In this document: positions 48,301 through 60,875 of the stretch, piece after piece
How the letters are laid out: each line of letters begins with the position of its first letter
How positions within the stretch are numbered: the first letter of the stretch is position 1
NCBI RefSeq assembly: GCF_030704535.1
Contig: NC_081817.1
Span: 2,495,001-2,559,000, forward strand
Direction of reading: 5' to 3'
Length of the DNA stretch: 64,000 nt
From: Vitis vinifera
Lineage: Eukaryota; Streptophyta; Magnoliopsida; Vitales; Vitaceae
Made by a program: the position numbers and the translations under genes
The notes under the pieces: generated by a model
Seen by the model: the letters and a program-made list of their open reading frames with translations, nothing else
Told to the model about the DNA's origin: nothing
Databases searched by the model: none

Positions 48301-49180
48301 TCATAGTGGGACTTGTCTTTCCAATGTTGTGTCCTTAGGGACCTCTGCCAATCTGCATATCCGACTTTCATGTGATTTTGCTACGATTAATGGTTCCACA
48401 CTCACTAACTCTATCAATGAAACCTTGTCCTCTTCATTCATTGCTCCCTCCAATTTAACAACTTTAAGATGACGCAATCTTTTAAATCCAGCTACTTCAC
48501 TTGGCATTCACTTCTGCTTGGTGTGCCATAGCTTCTAGGATCAATCTGAAAATTTCATTGGCAGGACACACAGCATTATGATCAGGATCGGTGATTAAGG
48601 TGGTCAATGAGGAAGTTAGCCAAGAAAAATGTGTTAGAAAGACACTCACAGTTATGAAGAGTTTCTCCAAGGAAGGACATAATTTCAGGAAGGAAAGCTG
48701 AGCATAAATGTCGTATTTGTCCAGGGAGTTATCAATCCACCATAACTCTTTTAATTCATGGAATAGAAAGGTTGAAGGTCTTGTGGACAGCGTCGGTCCA
48801 ATCGCTGCCTGCAGCAAGTAATTCAGAAACAAGATTTTCATGTGGAATAAAAAAACCGAAACAATCAAAACTAGGGTGCACTTAAGTTTTGTGTAACCAC
48901 TGAAACATACATCAAAAGGACTCCATCCACTCAGTGTAAGAATTCGAACATGTGTTATGGATGATAATACTGAATCCAGATCCATGTACTGAAAGACACA
49001 GTAGCTTGGGTCCCCTCTAAAGTCAAGCATGGCATCTGCTTTTCAGCTTTTGTAGTATCAGAATCATACATATTCCTTCTGTGTTAATTTTTCTTCTTGT
49101 TTCCGTTCTTCCTCGTGCTGGTCTCAGCTCTTTTACTAATGAGAAGAAACTGCACGTCTTCCATGGTTGTGACTTCCACC
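48301..49180 (-). pseudogene. F-box/LRR pseudogene C' (tandem copy of C)
   Basis: A near copy of C ([28 protein letters not shown]), with the same F-box deletion and the same exon-4 frame loss. In addition its exon 4 is cut by the duplication junction at 48331/48332, so the end of the frame (TTLERQVPL) comes from unrelated flanking DNA. Not expected to make an F-box protein. Confidence 0.75.
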
Positions 49181-49488
49181 ATTTAGTACATATGCTGCTC
49201 ATGTATTGGAGGGTAGTGAAAAAGGGAAAAGAAAAACAAATTCTGAGACTGCAAAGGTAACATGGCTCAAAATTATGGGAGCAAGAAACATCGTTTGACA
49301 TTTGATAAAAACTAGACCTTCATTTGTCGTTGGTGATCAAAATTTAGAGGGGCCCAATGGGATGAACTTTGTTTCTTTATATCCCATCCCAATCATAAGT
49401 TCACGTATTCATTTCTTTATAAATATAACCAAAATGTTGCACTGAAATTGGTTTCTAACACAAGAATAGTTTGGGACAAAAGATACAT

Positions 49489-51370
49489 TTACAAGTCATC
49501 ATGAGCATGTTTGGAACATAGCTTGCCACTCTCCTCTTCATTTACTTCCACAAACATGTAGCGTTTCATCCCTTCCAGAAATAAGGGAGACTCTATTTTG
49601 CCATCCCTATATAATTCCAACATCTGATCTCCACATGATTGCCACAGCTGAGGCAAAGATACCTCCTCCAATTTCCATATCTGGTTCTCATTTGATTTTG
49701 CTATGATCTTCGTCCTCTTAGTGGCCACATCAAGTAAACGATCAGCCAGCAACATCATGTCACATGCTTTCAGTACGCCCCCCAACTGAACAACTTCAAG
49801 AAAATGTAATCTTTTGCAATCAAAATCTTGAATTGAGTATCTTGTTCTCGGGCCGCTGTAACTTGTGGGGTCAATCTGCAAATTTTATTGGAAGGATTCA
49901 AGATGTTGTAATGGTTAGAGAAATGATCAGTGCTAACGTCAAATGCTGTAATGGCTGTAATGTTTGAAAGAAACTCACGTTAATGTATAGTTTTTGCAAC
50001 GAAGGACATTTTTTCAGGAAGGAGATGAGAGCATCAACGCTGTGTTTGTCTACTGCATTGTCGATCCACTGTAACTCTTCTAATCTATAGAACTCAAAGG
50101 TTGGATCTCTTAGCCAGGTTGGTCTTGGCCGCTGTCTGATCACTGCCTGCAGCAAGTAATACCGGGCAAAAATAAAATAAAAATTGAATATGATGAATAT
50201 AAAAGACTACACCAGTCAGTACCAGAAGCATAGGAATTGGGAATCAGAAGATAAGCGGGAGTACAAAAAACATACCTCAAAAGTCCACCTGCATAGAGTA
50301 AGAATTCGAACACTTTTAAGGGCTGATATAAGTGAGTCCCAATGCATGTCGGTAAAATAATCATAGCCTGGGCCTCCTCTAAAATCAAGCATGGCATCTT
50401 CCATGTCTGGGAAATATCGATGGCCAAAAGATCCATAAGTAAAGCTCGGAAGGAGCCCACGAAACCGAAATTTGTTAATTTCAATAGGTGTAAAATGAAG
50501 GGACTTCAGTTGGAGACAGTTCCAAATCGTCAAGTGTGAAAAGAAAGAACGGTCATCAACACGTAAAGAATGTAATCCATGGCACTCTTTGATTATCAAG
50601 CTTTCAAGAAAATGAAATTTTGAGAGTATGGAAGAAACTGCCTCACTAGTAAGATTAGTCACTGCTATTAAATGGAGAGCCCTGATAGAGTTAGAAGGGG
50701 GAGCTGTTAAAAAGTACGGATTATTAAATATGTTCCCCCAGGAACACCTGGGCCAATGTTCAGCCTTCAAAAGCAAATCAAAATCAATGGGAGATTTATA
50801 CTTCTTAGAGTAGAAATCCAGATGAAGAGTCCCATTAGACAAATGGTAGCTAGGAGGAAACTAGAATGCCCAAAATTAAAACGAAGCCTCCTAGAATGTT
50901 TTATCAGATCAAGAATAGAGCTGAATTCTTGACCCCTAGTTAACAGACCAAGTTCATGAGCATAGTCAACTAAGTAGCCAATTTCCCGGCTAATTTCATC
51001 CACAGTTCCATCTTTCTCTGGGGTTTCAAGTCCTGCTTTCCAAAGGCCTCTCCATCTAGTTGAGAGGAAACCGGTTCTCACCGCATCTCTCAAAGGGAGT
51101 AAGGAAATGATGCGTTGAAGCAGGTCATCCGGTAACATGCTAATTAAATCATTTGCAGCTCTTTCTTCAATTGCATCCCTGTTCCATAAAAAGATTATCC
51201 ATCCTCAAGATAAATTCAGAATTCATGGATGGTAAAACAAAAATAGCAGATTAGATTTATTACCTTTTTGTATTTGAAGTTTGGGGATCAAAATTGTTTC
51301 TTCTTCTGTCATGCCCTGGATCATGCTTCTCTTGTTGTTTCTTCGTTTTATTTCGAAGCTTCTTCCCCAT
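49489..51370 (-). pseudogene. F-box/LRR member E (tandem copy of D, frameshifted)
   Basis: The same exon plan as D: exon 1 51370-51264, exon 2 from 51178, last exon ending 49489. Most of the protein matches D, including F-box [18 protein letters not shown] and the exon 3 and 4 blocks. One A is missing from the ACAAAATGG run (about 50841), which shifts exon 2 after FLLATI and ends the frame early. The rest stays open (the frame from 50842 reads on through the LRRs), so the break is young, or it could be a sequencing error. Confidence 0.75.
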
Positions 51371-51573
51371 GTTGGGTTCACCTCTTTCAGGGAGCTATGG
51401 ATGAAACTACAGCAACTCCTATGGAGAAACTTCAAGTATTTTAATATATGGATAACAGGTTTATGCAGAAGTTTCAATGAGGTTTCCCCTTAATATTAAA
51501 ATATTAATGGAAATTAGGGAAGCAAGACTTATGATTTGACGTTACTATTGAAGAACAAGCCCTCATGGTTAGG

Positions 51574-52019
51574 TCATGGGTGTCGAATATTGAGATTCAT
51601 TGTCCCTGATCCATCCCCAAAGGACATAGCAAAAGCTGTGGAAACTTGGAAACGAAGAAAAAGTTCAACATTGGATTGGCTGTTTCTGTTTTGTTGGTAA
51701 TAAAAAGGAACATCAATGAGGTTTGATGTTTGACATTTTGGCGGGCAACTTTCCCTTGTTATATTATAATTACAATTATATGCTGCAACAGCATTTTCAC
51801 CAATCACATCCCTGTTCCATAAGTAGACCATCCTTGATGAAATTCAGAATGATTAGCTTCTATCAGTGGGAAACAAAAAGAAGAGAGAAGATTGGTACTT
51901 TTCAGCCTCTGTAATATCAGAATCAAACATGTTTCCTCTGTCATGGTCTGGATTCTACTTCTTGGGTTGTTTTTTCCTCTTCTTTCAGGGCCTTCCCATG
52001 TGGAGCTCAACTCTTTCAA
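51574..52019 (-). pseudogene. F-box family N-terminal relic (copy 2)
   Basis: Tandem-duplicate counterpart of the relic at 47450-47893, with the same broken basic exon-1 run and exon-2 start. It carries only a few substitutions relative to that copy. Confidence 0.6.
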
Positions 52020-52458
52020 TGGGGTGATAACTATGAATTAGATGATTCATGAAAAGCACTAATTATCTCTATTGGCCAACATCAAAGGGGGACTTTGTTC
52101 CTTCAATGCTCAAGCAAACTTAATTAGTGTTTTCTGCTGGTTTTACCTGTGTTGAGCATTGAGCAGATTCACATATAAAGTGGTGGAAACCTATGAACTT
52201 GTAAGTTCAATTGTCTTCTCTGAACAGGATTGGTAAAGGGTTTGAACAACCTCAAACATGAAGTGCAAGCATCGTAATTACCTCTGTAAAGAGCAAATCG
52301 TAAAGCATTTGTCGTCTATGGATGAACTAATTTCAATACATAGAAGTAGGTTATTGTTGTTTTTTTTCCAAAATTCAATGAGATAATGCATGTATATATG
52401 TGTAATTAATCATTTTCTGCTACTAATTCATAGTGGGACTTGTCTTTCCAATGTTGTG

Positions 52459-52716
52459 GTGCTGCCTTCTGCTAGTGGCTCCTTTACATTTCAGATACAA
52501 TCTCTTTCTGTAAAACTTGGCTGAGTCTTTTGTTGATGTTTTGCCCTCTATGTGGGATCTTTACCAGCTGCTGTGTACCGTTCTTGCTCCATCAATTCTC
52601 TTTTGGTGCTATGATAATTGCTGGCTCTGTGGAAACTACCTTCTCAAGCGGATACTGTGCCAAAAATCTTGTCTTCTGGATTTGTGAACCCCTCCATTTT
52701 AACCATTCTGAGGAAA
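52459..52716 (-). pseudogene. Relic of an F-box last exon (J type)
   Basis: Homologous to 59055-59290, the last exon of gene J and its flank. Shared stretches include GGCTCCTTTACATTTCAGAT, CTCTGTGGAAACTACCTTCTC and GGATTTGTGAACCCCTCCAT. No other exon of a J-like gene is attached, so this is the leftover end of a lost copy. Confidence 0.6.
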
Positions 52717-52985
52717 CGACAGTTTTAGTAAATATTCAAATAAATAAGAATAAAGAAACAGTCACAACAAATTGCATCACGCAATTTATTATATAGTATA
52801 GAAAAATGAACATGAATGAGGTTTGATGTTTGACATTTTGGAGGGCTGCTTTCTCTTGTTCAAGCCTATTGCTTACTGATATTATAATTAAAACAATATG
52901 CTCCAACATCTGACTCATTTCATACTAAACCTTGGTGTGAATCTGGTTTGGTAATGAAGAAGGTAAAAGATAAACTCATTCCAGT

Positions 52986-53288
52986 TTATGGCTGATGTTG
53001 TATGAAATCAAATGGCCTTGGAAATCCATGCTTTCCCATTAAGAAATCCAGATGAAGTTTCTTGCTAGCTGCAATGGTAGCTAGGAAGAGACTTCCATGG
53101 CAAAAATGAAATTGAAGCCCGTAAGTACGCATTAACTGATCTTCCTTGTCAAAATTGTGAAGAAATGCAACAGTAGCACTACCAATATCTTCTACAGTTC
53201 CAAGGAAAACCTCAGTGTGAAATGAGATTTGCCCAATGAGATACATCCTCTGTTTCATCCCCAAAAGAATATGGCAACATGAAAACAA
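52986..53288 (-). pseudogene. F-box/LRR mid-gene relic G
   Basis: The frame carries [34 protein letters not shown] and KKLHLDFLMGKHGFP, the segment just after the F-box in genes A and H. The F-box itself and all downstream exons are missing. It lies just 3' of pseudogene H. Confidence 0.65.
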
Positions 53289-53933
53289 ATAAAGGTGTTC
53301 TGTAACAAGATTCCAAGATTTAGTTCTTGGTAATGAAAGGGAACATTGTAGAGGTGTTGAAAATTGAGGGAAAGTTTGTTTGGTTGGTGATGCTAAACCA
53401 TTCTCACTAGTGTGAATGGTGGATTGAAATCTTTTGGTATGAACTGTATACTTTTTGCTAGTTTTATTTTCATGATTGGTAAGAACCTATGTACTTATGA
53501 GTTCAATAATCTACTGGACATGCACACAAGAAAGTTCCATGTACAAAAGAGGCGACTTTGGTGCTGGAAGCAGGTGCTAATGCATTTGCTCTTCTAAGTA
53601 GAGTAATTTCAGCATGCAAATTTGCAGCTTGGTTTTCTCTATTTTGTAAGTCCAAGTTTAAAGGGGTGTTGAGATTTCCAAAGATGCATTTTGACATCCA
53701 AGGAAAAACGACATTTGCCCGATCAGGTACATTTCTGTTTGTCAGTTTGGAAGGCAGCTTTCCCTTGTTCAAAGCTATTGTTGACTCACTATAATTACAT
53801 TTATATGCTCTAACAGCATATACTCATTTCACACAGACCATTTGTGGGAATCTGGATTAGGAATGAAGTTGGGAAAAGATAAAGCCCATTTGAGAACATT
53901 TGAAACAAAAATCCTTTGCTAAGGAGTTCGATT

Positions 53934-55805
53934 TCACATATCCATATGAGCCTGTTTAAAACATAGCTCACTACTACATTCTTCTTCTATACTTCCACAA
54001 ACTTATAACATTGTCGCCTCTTCTGATCCTTAGGGACCTCTGCCAGTCTGCATATTCAACCCTCATGTGATTTTGCTACGATTAATGGTTCCACACTCAC
54101 TAACTCAAGCATATGCTCTATCAATGAAACCTTGTCCTCTTCACTCATTGCTCCCTCCAATTTAACAAATCTAAGACCATGCAATCTTTTAAGTCCAGTT
54201 ACTTCACTTGGGCATTCACTCCTGCTTGGTGTGCCATAGCTTCCAGGATCAATCTGATCATTTCATTGGCAGGACACACAGCATTAAGATCAGGATCAGC
54301 GATTAGGGTGGTTAATGAGGAAGTTCTGCTATAATCACCAGTGACTAATGAAGATGAGTTTAATAGTCTAAAAGATTAATTAATTTTTTTTTCTTGGAGG
54401 ACATTATTTCCAAACACAAATAATAAAAAAGGAGAAGGGAAACTGATGAAATTAGCCAAGAAAAGTGTGTGAATTGTGATTTCAGATTTTTTTTCTATTG
54501 AAAGGCACTCACAGTTATGAAGAGTTTCTCCAAGGAAGGACATAATTTCAGGAAGGAAAGCAGAGCATCATGTTGTGTTTATCCATGGAGCTATCAATCC
54601 ACCATAATTCTCTTAATTCACTGAGTTGAAAAGGCCAATGTACTCTGGATGGGCGGAGTCTTGTCACTTCTGGCCAGTGATTCAAGAACTTGAATTGTAT
54701 ATGCTCTAAAAAACCAAACCAGTCAAAACCAGTGTGGGTTTGGACTTTTTTGAAACAAGGCAGCAGCATAGAAGTTCAAAATCCATAGAACATACCTCAA
54801 AAGTTCATCTACATAGTGTAAGAATTCTAGCATTTGTGATGTCTGGTAGAATTTCTGAAGCTTTCAAGTCCATGTACTTTAACTCATGGGCCTCCTCTAA
54901 AATCAAGGGTGGCATCTTTCAGACAGGACGAAGATTCATATTTAAGCCTGGGAGCCCACTGTACTGAAATTTCTGAAGGTCAGGAGCCTTAATATGGAGA
55001 GACATCAGTTGGAGACAGTTCAAAACTGTCAAGTGGTGGAAGTTATGACCAGTGTGAATAAGCAAAGTTTGTAATCCAGGGCATTCTTTGATTGTCAAGC
55101 TTTCAAGAAAGAGACGCTTTGAAACCATGGAGGAAACTGCTTCGCTGGTAAGACAGGTCACCGATATTAAATGGAGAGTCTTGAAAAAGATGTAAGGAGG
55201 AAATGAATGTTTGGAAAGAGAAGAAAAGCCTGGCCAGTAAGAATGATTATCGGTCTCGAAATGCCAACCGAACTCCCCTGGAAATTCATCCATTCCCTTA
55301 GAGAAATCCATATGAAGTATCTCATTTGCAACAATGGTAGCTAGGAGGATACTGCCCTGGCCAAAATGAAATTGAAGCCTCCTTGAATTCCTCAACATTA
55401 TGAGGTTAGAGTGAAATAGAACCTCCATATTGATAGATGGGGTTCATCAATATGATCAGGAAAGGCAACTGTTGCACTACCAATATCTTCTACACTTCCA
55501 TACTGCACTACCAGTCTCAGTGCAGTGTTCCAGAGGCCTCTCCATCTGGTTGAAAGGAAACTGGTCTGTACTGCAGATTCAAAAGGGAGTAATGAAATGA
55601 TGTAGCAGAGTACTTCGTCGGGTAACATGCTAATTAAATCATTGGTATTTTCTTCAATCATGTCCCTGTTCCTTACACAGATATCCTTAGAGAAATTCAG
55701 AATCATCAGAATTTATCATGACAAAATAAAAAGAATACAGTAGATTTATTACTTGGCATTTTCAGTGTCTGAGTCAAAAATCTTCTGATGTTGCTTCTTC
55801 CCCAT
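53934..55805 (-). pseudogene. F-box/LRR pseudogene H (block duplicate of A)
   Basis: Exon 1 (from 55805, MGKKQHQ-like) and exon 2 ([33 protein letters not shown]) are very close to A. Compared with A, H has a one-base loss near 55423 (after LSIWRF), a four-base loss near 54953, further loss near 54883, and one base missing in exon 3 near 54570. An AT-rich insertion or expansion separates exons 3 and 4 (about 54330-54480). Exon 4 resembles C more than A and is followed by the C-type flank, so H may be a hybrid of two lineages. At least four breaks make it a pseudogene. Confidence 0.8.
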
Positions 55806-56209
55806 GTTGGATTGAGCTATGAAACTTCATGGCTTCCATGGCTGTGATTTCAACTATTTAGCACACATGCTGTTCATGAATCAGAGGCTAATGAAAAAGT
55901 GGAAAAAAAACAAATTTTGAGACGGCAAAGGAGCTTTCACATAGTTAATTTAATATGGCTAAGAAAAGAGAGCAAGAAATATCATTTGACAGTCCATGAA
56001 AACCAAGTCTTTATTTTGTCTTTGATACTTGAGAATGGAAAACATCTACCAAAGATTTATTTATGTACTTGTTTTCTACTAATTATTTCTCCTTGTGATT
56101 GGTTGCTGAGAGAACAGGGGAAAGTGAAGGAATATGTGTAACTCAAAAAGATTACATTCAACCAAGATAAAAATCCACATGATGATTCTGCAAAGTGAAG
56201 AAAGTGGCA

Positions 56210-58100
56210 TTACAAATCCATGTGAGCATGTCTAGAACATAGCTCACCACTGTATCCTTCTTTCACTTTCACAAACTTGTAACAACATTTCTTTTCCTGC
56301 ATTGAGCACTGCAGTTTTTTTTGGTTGCCCTTACTCGGTAGCCTTGGCATAGGGACTTTTACCAATTTGGATAAATGGTTGTCATGTGATTTTGCTATGA
56401 CTAATGGCTCCATAGTCGCTACCTCAAGTAAATGCTCTGCCAATGAAATCTTGTCCTCCTCCTTCATCACTCCTTCCAATTTAATGAACTTAAGGTGATT
56501 TAATCTTGTATGCGGAGGAACTTCACTTAAGCATTCTCTTTCTCTTGCGCACAGCCCGCAGTTGCTTGTAGGATCAATCTGCAAATTGTATAGGCAGGAT
56601 AGATATAAAGCATTGTGATGAGCAGCAGAATTTAGGGTGCACAACAAGAAAGTTAGAAGTAGAAAATCTAGTCTAAAAGAACTCACACTTAGGAAAAGTT
56701 TTTTCAGGGAAGGACACATTTTGAGGAAGGAGAGCAGAACAATAATGTCATATTTATCCATGGAATTAATAATCCACCATAACTCTTCTAAATTATTGAA
56801 TTGGAAGGAACAAGATCTAGCAAGCAGAAATAGTCTGTTCTCTGCGCGTTTCAAATAATCAACCAACTTGATTTGCATATGCTGCATAGAAGACCAAACC
56901 AGTCAATACCAGAAGCATACAAGCTGAAAAACCATAAGAGCTGAGGAAGTACAAAAAAATATACCTCAAAAGTCCATCTACTTAGAGTAAGAATTTGAAC
57001 ACCTCTTATGGCTGATACAAGTGAGTTCAAACGCATGTACTTAAAGCAATCATAGACTGGGCCTCCTTTAAAGACAAGCATGGCATCTTTCAGGCGTAAA
57101 GAAGATGCATAGCTAGAAGATTCACAACTAATCCTCAGAAGGAGCCCGAATTGAAATTTAACAATTTTAGAAGGCTTAATATGAAGAGACTTCAGATGGG
57201 GACAATAAAAAATCATCAAGTGTGAAAAGCGCTCACAAGCATCAATCTGTAAAGAATCTAATCCATGGCACTCTTAGATTATCAAGCTTTCAAGAAACTG
57301 GAATTTTGAAACTATAGAGGAAACTGCCCCACTAGTTAGACTAGTCACAGATATTAAATGGAGAGTCCTGATCATGTTAGAAGGAGAGACTGATGTCAAT
57401 GAAGGATGTGTGAAAACAGAAGTAGACCACCAGTTGTAAGTCTTCAAATGCCAACCAATCTAACTTGGAGATTCATCCCTTTCTGTGTGGAAATCCAGAT
57501 GAAGTCCCCCATTAGGCACAATGGTGGCTATGAGGAAACTACACTGGCTATAAAGTTAAATCGAAGCCTCCTACAGTTCTTTAGCAGATCCAGTTCAGAT
57601 TCGAATTCATACCTCCTTGTTGATAGACCAAGTTGATGTGCATCATCAAGGAGGTAACAAATTTCCCCACAAATTTCTTCCACAGATCCATCTTTCTGTG
57701 TGGTTTGGAGTGCTTTTTTCCAAAGGCCTCTCCATCTGGTTGAGAGGAAACTGGTTCTCACTGCACATCCGAAAGAGAGTGAGGAAATGATGTGGCCCAG
57801 TATATCATCAGGTAAGGCACTAATTAAATCATCCGAAGTTTTTTCTTCCATTGCATCCCTGTTCCAGAAGAGGGATTCAGAATTATCAGAATTCATCAAC
57901 GAGAAACAAAAATAGCAGAGTAGATTTATTACCCTTTCGAATTTGCAACTTTGGGGATCGAAATTGTTTCTTCCGTCATGCTGCTGTTGTTGTTTCTTCA
58001 CTTTATTCTGGTTCTTCTTCCTTATGTTGGATTCACCTCTTTCAGGGACTACGGATGAAACTAAACGGCTTCTATGGATGGAACTTCTGCTAATCTGCTG
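56210..58100 (-). pseudogene. F-box/LRR pseudogene I (block duplicate of B)
   Basis: F-box [18 protein letters not shown] and [17 protein letters not shown] match B closely. Around 57543 exon 2 reads RRLRFNF then IASVVSS and a stop, through a two-base gain compared with B; another stop occurs near 57275. As in B, the usual ATG of exon 1 is ATA, and the first intron is open in frame, here continuing upstream to an ATG in front of SFGDETGR (58142). Exons 3 and 4 remain open, and the tail has an extra stretch (PMPRLPSKGNQKK) that B lacks. Confidence 0.75.
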
Positions 58101-58125
58101 AGAAACTAAACGGCTTCTCCCTGTT

Positions 58126-58560
58126 TCATCTCCAAAGGACATAGTAAAAGATATGGAAGCTTGGAAACGAAGGAAAAGTTCGCATTGCATTGGCTGTTTC
58201 TGTTTTGTTGGAAATAAAAAGGAACATCACTGAGGTTTGATGTTTGACATTTTGGAGGGCTACTTTCCCTTGTTCTATTATAATTACAATTACATGCTGC
58301 GAGAGCATCTCACTCATTTCATTGTGTTAAGTGCCAATCAAATCATTTGCATTTTCACCAATCACATCCCTGTTCCATAAGTAGATCATCCTTGATGAAA
58401 TTCAGAATGATTAGCTTCTATCAATGAGAAACAAAAAGAAGAGAGGAGGTCGGTACTTTTCAGCGTCAGTCAAACATGTTTCTCCTGTCATGGTCTGGAT
58501 TCTACTTCTTGGGTTGTTTTTTCCTCCTCTCCCATGTGGAGCTCAACTCTTTCAGTGGGG
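58126..58560 (-). pseudogene. F-box family N-terminal relic (copy 3)
   Basis: Older relative of the relics at 47450 and 51574, recognised by the exon-2 start (ACCAATCACATCCCTGTTCC on the + strand) and the broken basic exon-1 region. It lies upstream of pseudogene I and downstream of gene J, which shows that the relic was part of the unit before the tandem duplication. Confidence 0.55.
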
Positions 58561-59065
58561 TGATGAACTATGAATTAGAGGAATCATGAAAAGTGCAAAT
58601 TATAAAACTGAAAGGAGCTTTCACCTTGTTCATTCAATTTGAGAGGAAGTTGTCTGACATTGTCAATAAAAACCAGATTCTGGTTATGTCTCCAACCACA
58701 ATGCTCAAGCAAACTTATTTAGTTCTGAACTGCTGGTTTTACCTGTATTGAGCATTGAGCAGATTCACATATAAAGTGGTGGAAACCTATGAACTTGTAA
58801 GTTTAATTGTCTTCTCTGAATAGGATTGGTAAAGGGTTTGAACAACCTCAAACATGAAGTGCAAGCATGATAATTGCCTCTGCAAAGAGCAAGTCGCAAT
58901 GCATTTGTCGACTATGGATGAACTAATTTCAACACATAGAAGTAGGTTATCATTGTTTTTTCCAAAATTCAATGAGAGAATGCATGTATACATGTATAAT
59001 TAATCATTTTCTGCTACCGCTCCATAGTGGGACTTGTTTTTCCAATGTTGTGGCTCCTTTACATT

Positions 59066-60875
59066 TCAGATACAATCTCTTTCTGTTAAACTTGGTTGAG
59101 TCCTTTGTTGATGCTTTGCCTTACTATGTGGGATCTTTACCAGCTTCTGTGTACAGTTCTTGCTACATCCATTCTCTTTTGGTGCTGTGATAATTATTGG
59201 CTCTGTGGAAACTACCTTCTCAAGCAGATACTCTGCCAACAATCTTTCATCCTCTGGATTTGTGAACCCCTCCATTTTAACCATTCTGAGATTAACCAAT
59301 CTAGTATTGCTGGCTACTCGACTTGAATACTCCATCCAGAATCTGCAGTGCCCCTTGCTTGGATTGCAGTAGCTAGTTGGATCAATCTGCAAATGAACAA
59401 GAAAAAAAAGGTTCCTTATTAGTAGGGAAAATACTATGATTTGGGAGTGAGTTCATGGTGAAGTGATCTAATGGCCCCTGTTTTCCCATGTTTTGAAGGA
59501 AAATTTCATACAGTTCATCGAGAAGTCAATATTACAAGAAATTATATCCAAACATACACTCATTGATCACATAAAAGGATAAGCAAGAATGAGGAATCTG
59601 CAGAAGAAACCTACAGTTATGAACAGCTTCTCCAAGTATGGACAAAGTTTCATGAAGGAAGCCAAGGCCTCAATCTTGTGCTTTTCCATAGAGTTATCAA
59701 TCCACCATAACTCCTTCAAATTATTCAACAGAAAATCTCCACGCCCCAAAATGACTCCTGCAGAAGGTAACCACCTTGGAATAGGTACCTGCAAGACAAT
59801 GAGCAAAACCCATCAACACCCATCAAAACCTGTATTGGGAAATGGAGAAATAGCCGAAAATCATACCTTGAAAAGCCACCCACAAAGAGTAAGAATCTTA
59901 ACATTAGCAACCGCCAATAGAAGAGACAGAAGATTCTCACAGCTGAAGGGATGGTGTGCAGGGCCTTCTCTGAAATCAAGCATGGCATCTTCCAAGTAAG
60001 GAGCATACTTAATCCAAAACCAGGGAAGCCATCCCCGGAACTGAATTGTTTGGAGCTTATACGAAAAAACATAGACATCATTCAGCTGGGGACAGTCCAA
60101 AACAGTCAAGCTCTGAAGCTTTGAACCGGCATCAATACGCAGAGATTGTAACCCTTTGCATTCCACAATGTCCAAGCTTTCAAGATGGCTGAATCTTGAA
60201 ATGAGACTGGAAACTGTTTCCTTAGTGAGGCTGCCCACAGATGTTAAACAGAGGACTTTTATGGACGAAAGAGAAAAGTTGGATTTTTCAATACAGTGAA
60301 GCTTCAAATGCCAATCAAAATTCTTGGGAGTTTCCTGATTTTCATGGAAATCTAGATGGAGCTCCTTGTTATCTTGAATTCTAGCTAGGAGGATACCACT
60401 TTGCCCAAATTGATATTGAAGCCAACGACACTGCCCAAGCAGATCAAGCTCCTCAAAAGCATCAAGAAATGCAGTGATGACTTGTACAATTTCCTCTATT
60501 CTTCCATGGAGTACCAAAGCTTTGCTCCACAAGTTTCTCCATCTGGTTGAAAGCAAACTGGTCTGAGCAGCAGATCTAGTAGGAAGCAATGAAATTATAC
60601 GAAGAAGTATCTCATCCGGTAATCTGCTGATCAAGTCCTCCTCTTCCACAACTGAATTTCTGTTTCTAAAAACATTGAAATATTTACAACAATCCAATAC
60701 CCAGTACTGAAAAAATATTCCAAGAAACTGAACAACTCAATGGTTTCTCTCACCTTGTTAGATTTGGGTTTTCTGAATTGAAACAACTTTTGTTTTCATT
60801 TTGATTCTGCTTCTTCTTTCTGCTCTTGTTCTTGTTCTTGTTCTTCTTCTTCTTCTTCCTAAGTTTCTTCCCCAT
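59066..60875 (-). CDS. F-box/LRR protein, cluster member J
   Basis: Complete 4-exon gene: 60875-60754, 60659-59867, 59788-59615 and 59386-59066, 469 aa, phases consistent. Exon 1 is a strongly basic leader (MGKKLRKKKKKNKNKNK) encoded by a CTT/TTC-type repeat, possibly a nuclear or nucleolar signal (inference). Exon 2: F-box ([33 protein letters not shown]) and LRRs (VLCLTSVGSLTKETVSSL, LESLDIVECKGLQSLRI, DAMLDFREGPAHH). Exon 3: [17 protein letters not shown]. Exon 4: RLVNLRMVKMEGFTNPED. The most diverged member, at the edge of the cluster next to PHIP1, so it may be nearest to the founder. Confidence 0.85.

Larger units (their letters stand above)
44316..48331. repeat. Tandem segmental duplication, copy 1 (about 4.0 kb)
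   Basis: It aligns from end to end with 48332-52458 (offset about 4,016 at the start, rising to about 4,127 at the end). It carries pseudogene C, gene D and an N-terminal relic. The junction at 48331/48332 joins CCAATGTTGTG, the outer end of the unit, to TCCTTAGGGACC inside exon 4 of C. Copy 1 lacks about 120 bp present in copy 2 at 49308-49430. Confidence 0.9.
48332..52458. repeat. Tandem segmental duplication, copy 2 (about 4.1 kb)
   Basis: Direct repeat of 44316-48331 with C', E and an N-terminal relic in the same order. Differences are few: small substitutions, the 120-bp presence/absence near 49308, about 20 bp missing near 49257, and a single-base loss in gene E. Past 52458 the flank continues into sequence like that beside gene J (59050 onward), which shows the ancestral right-hand boundary. 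Confidence 0.9.
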
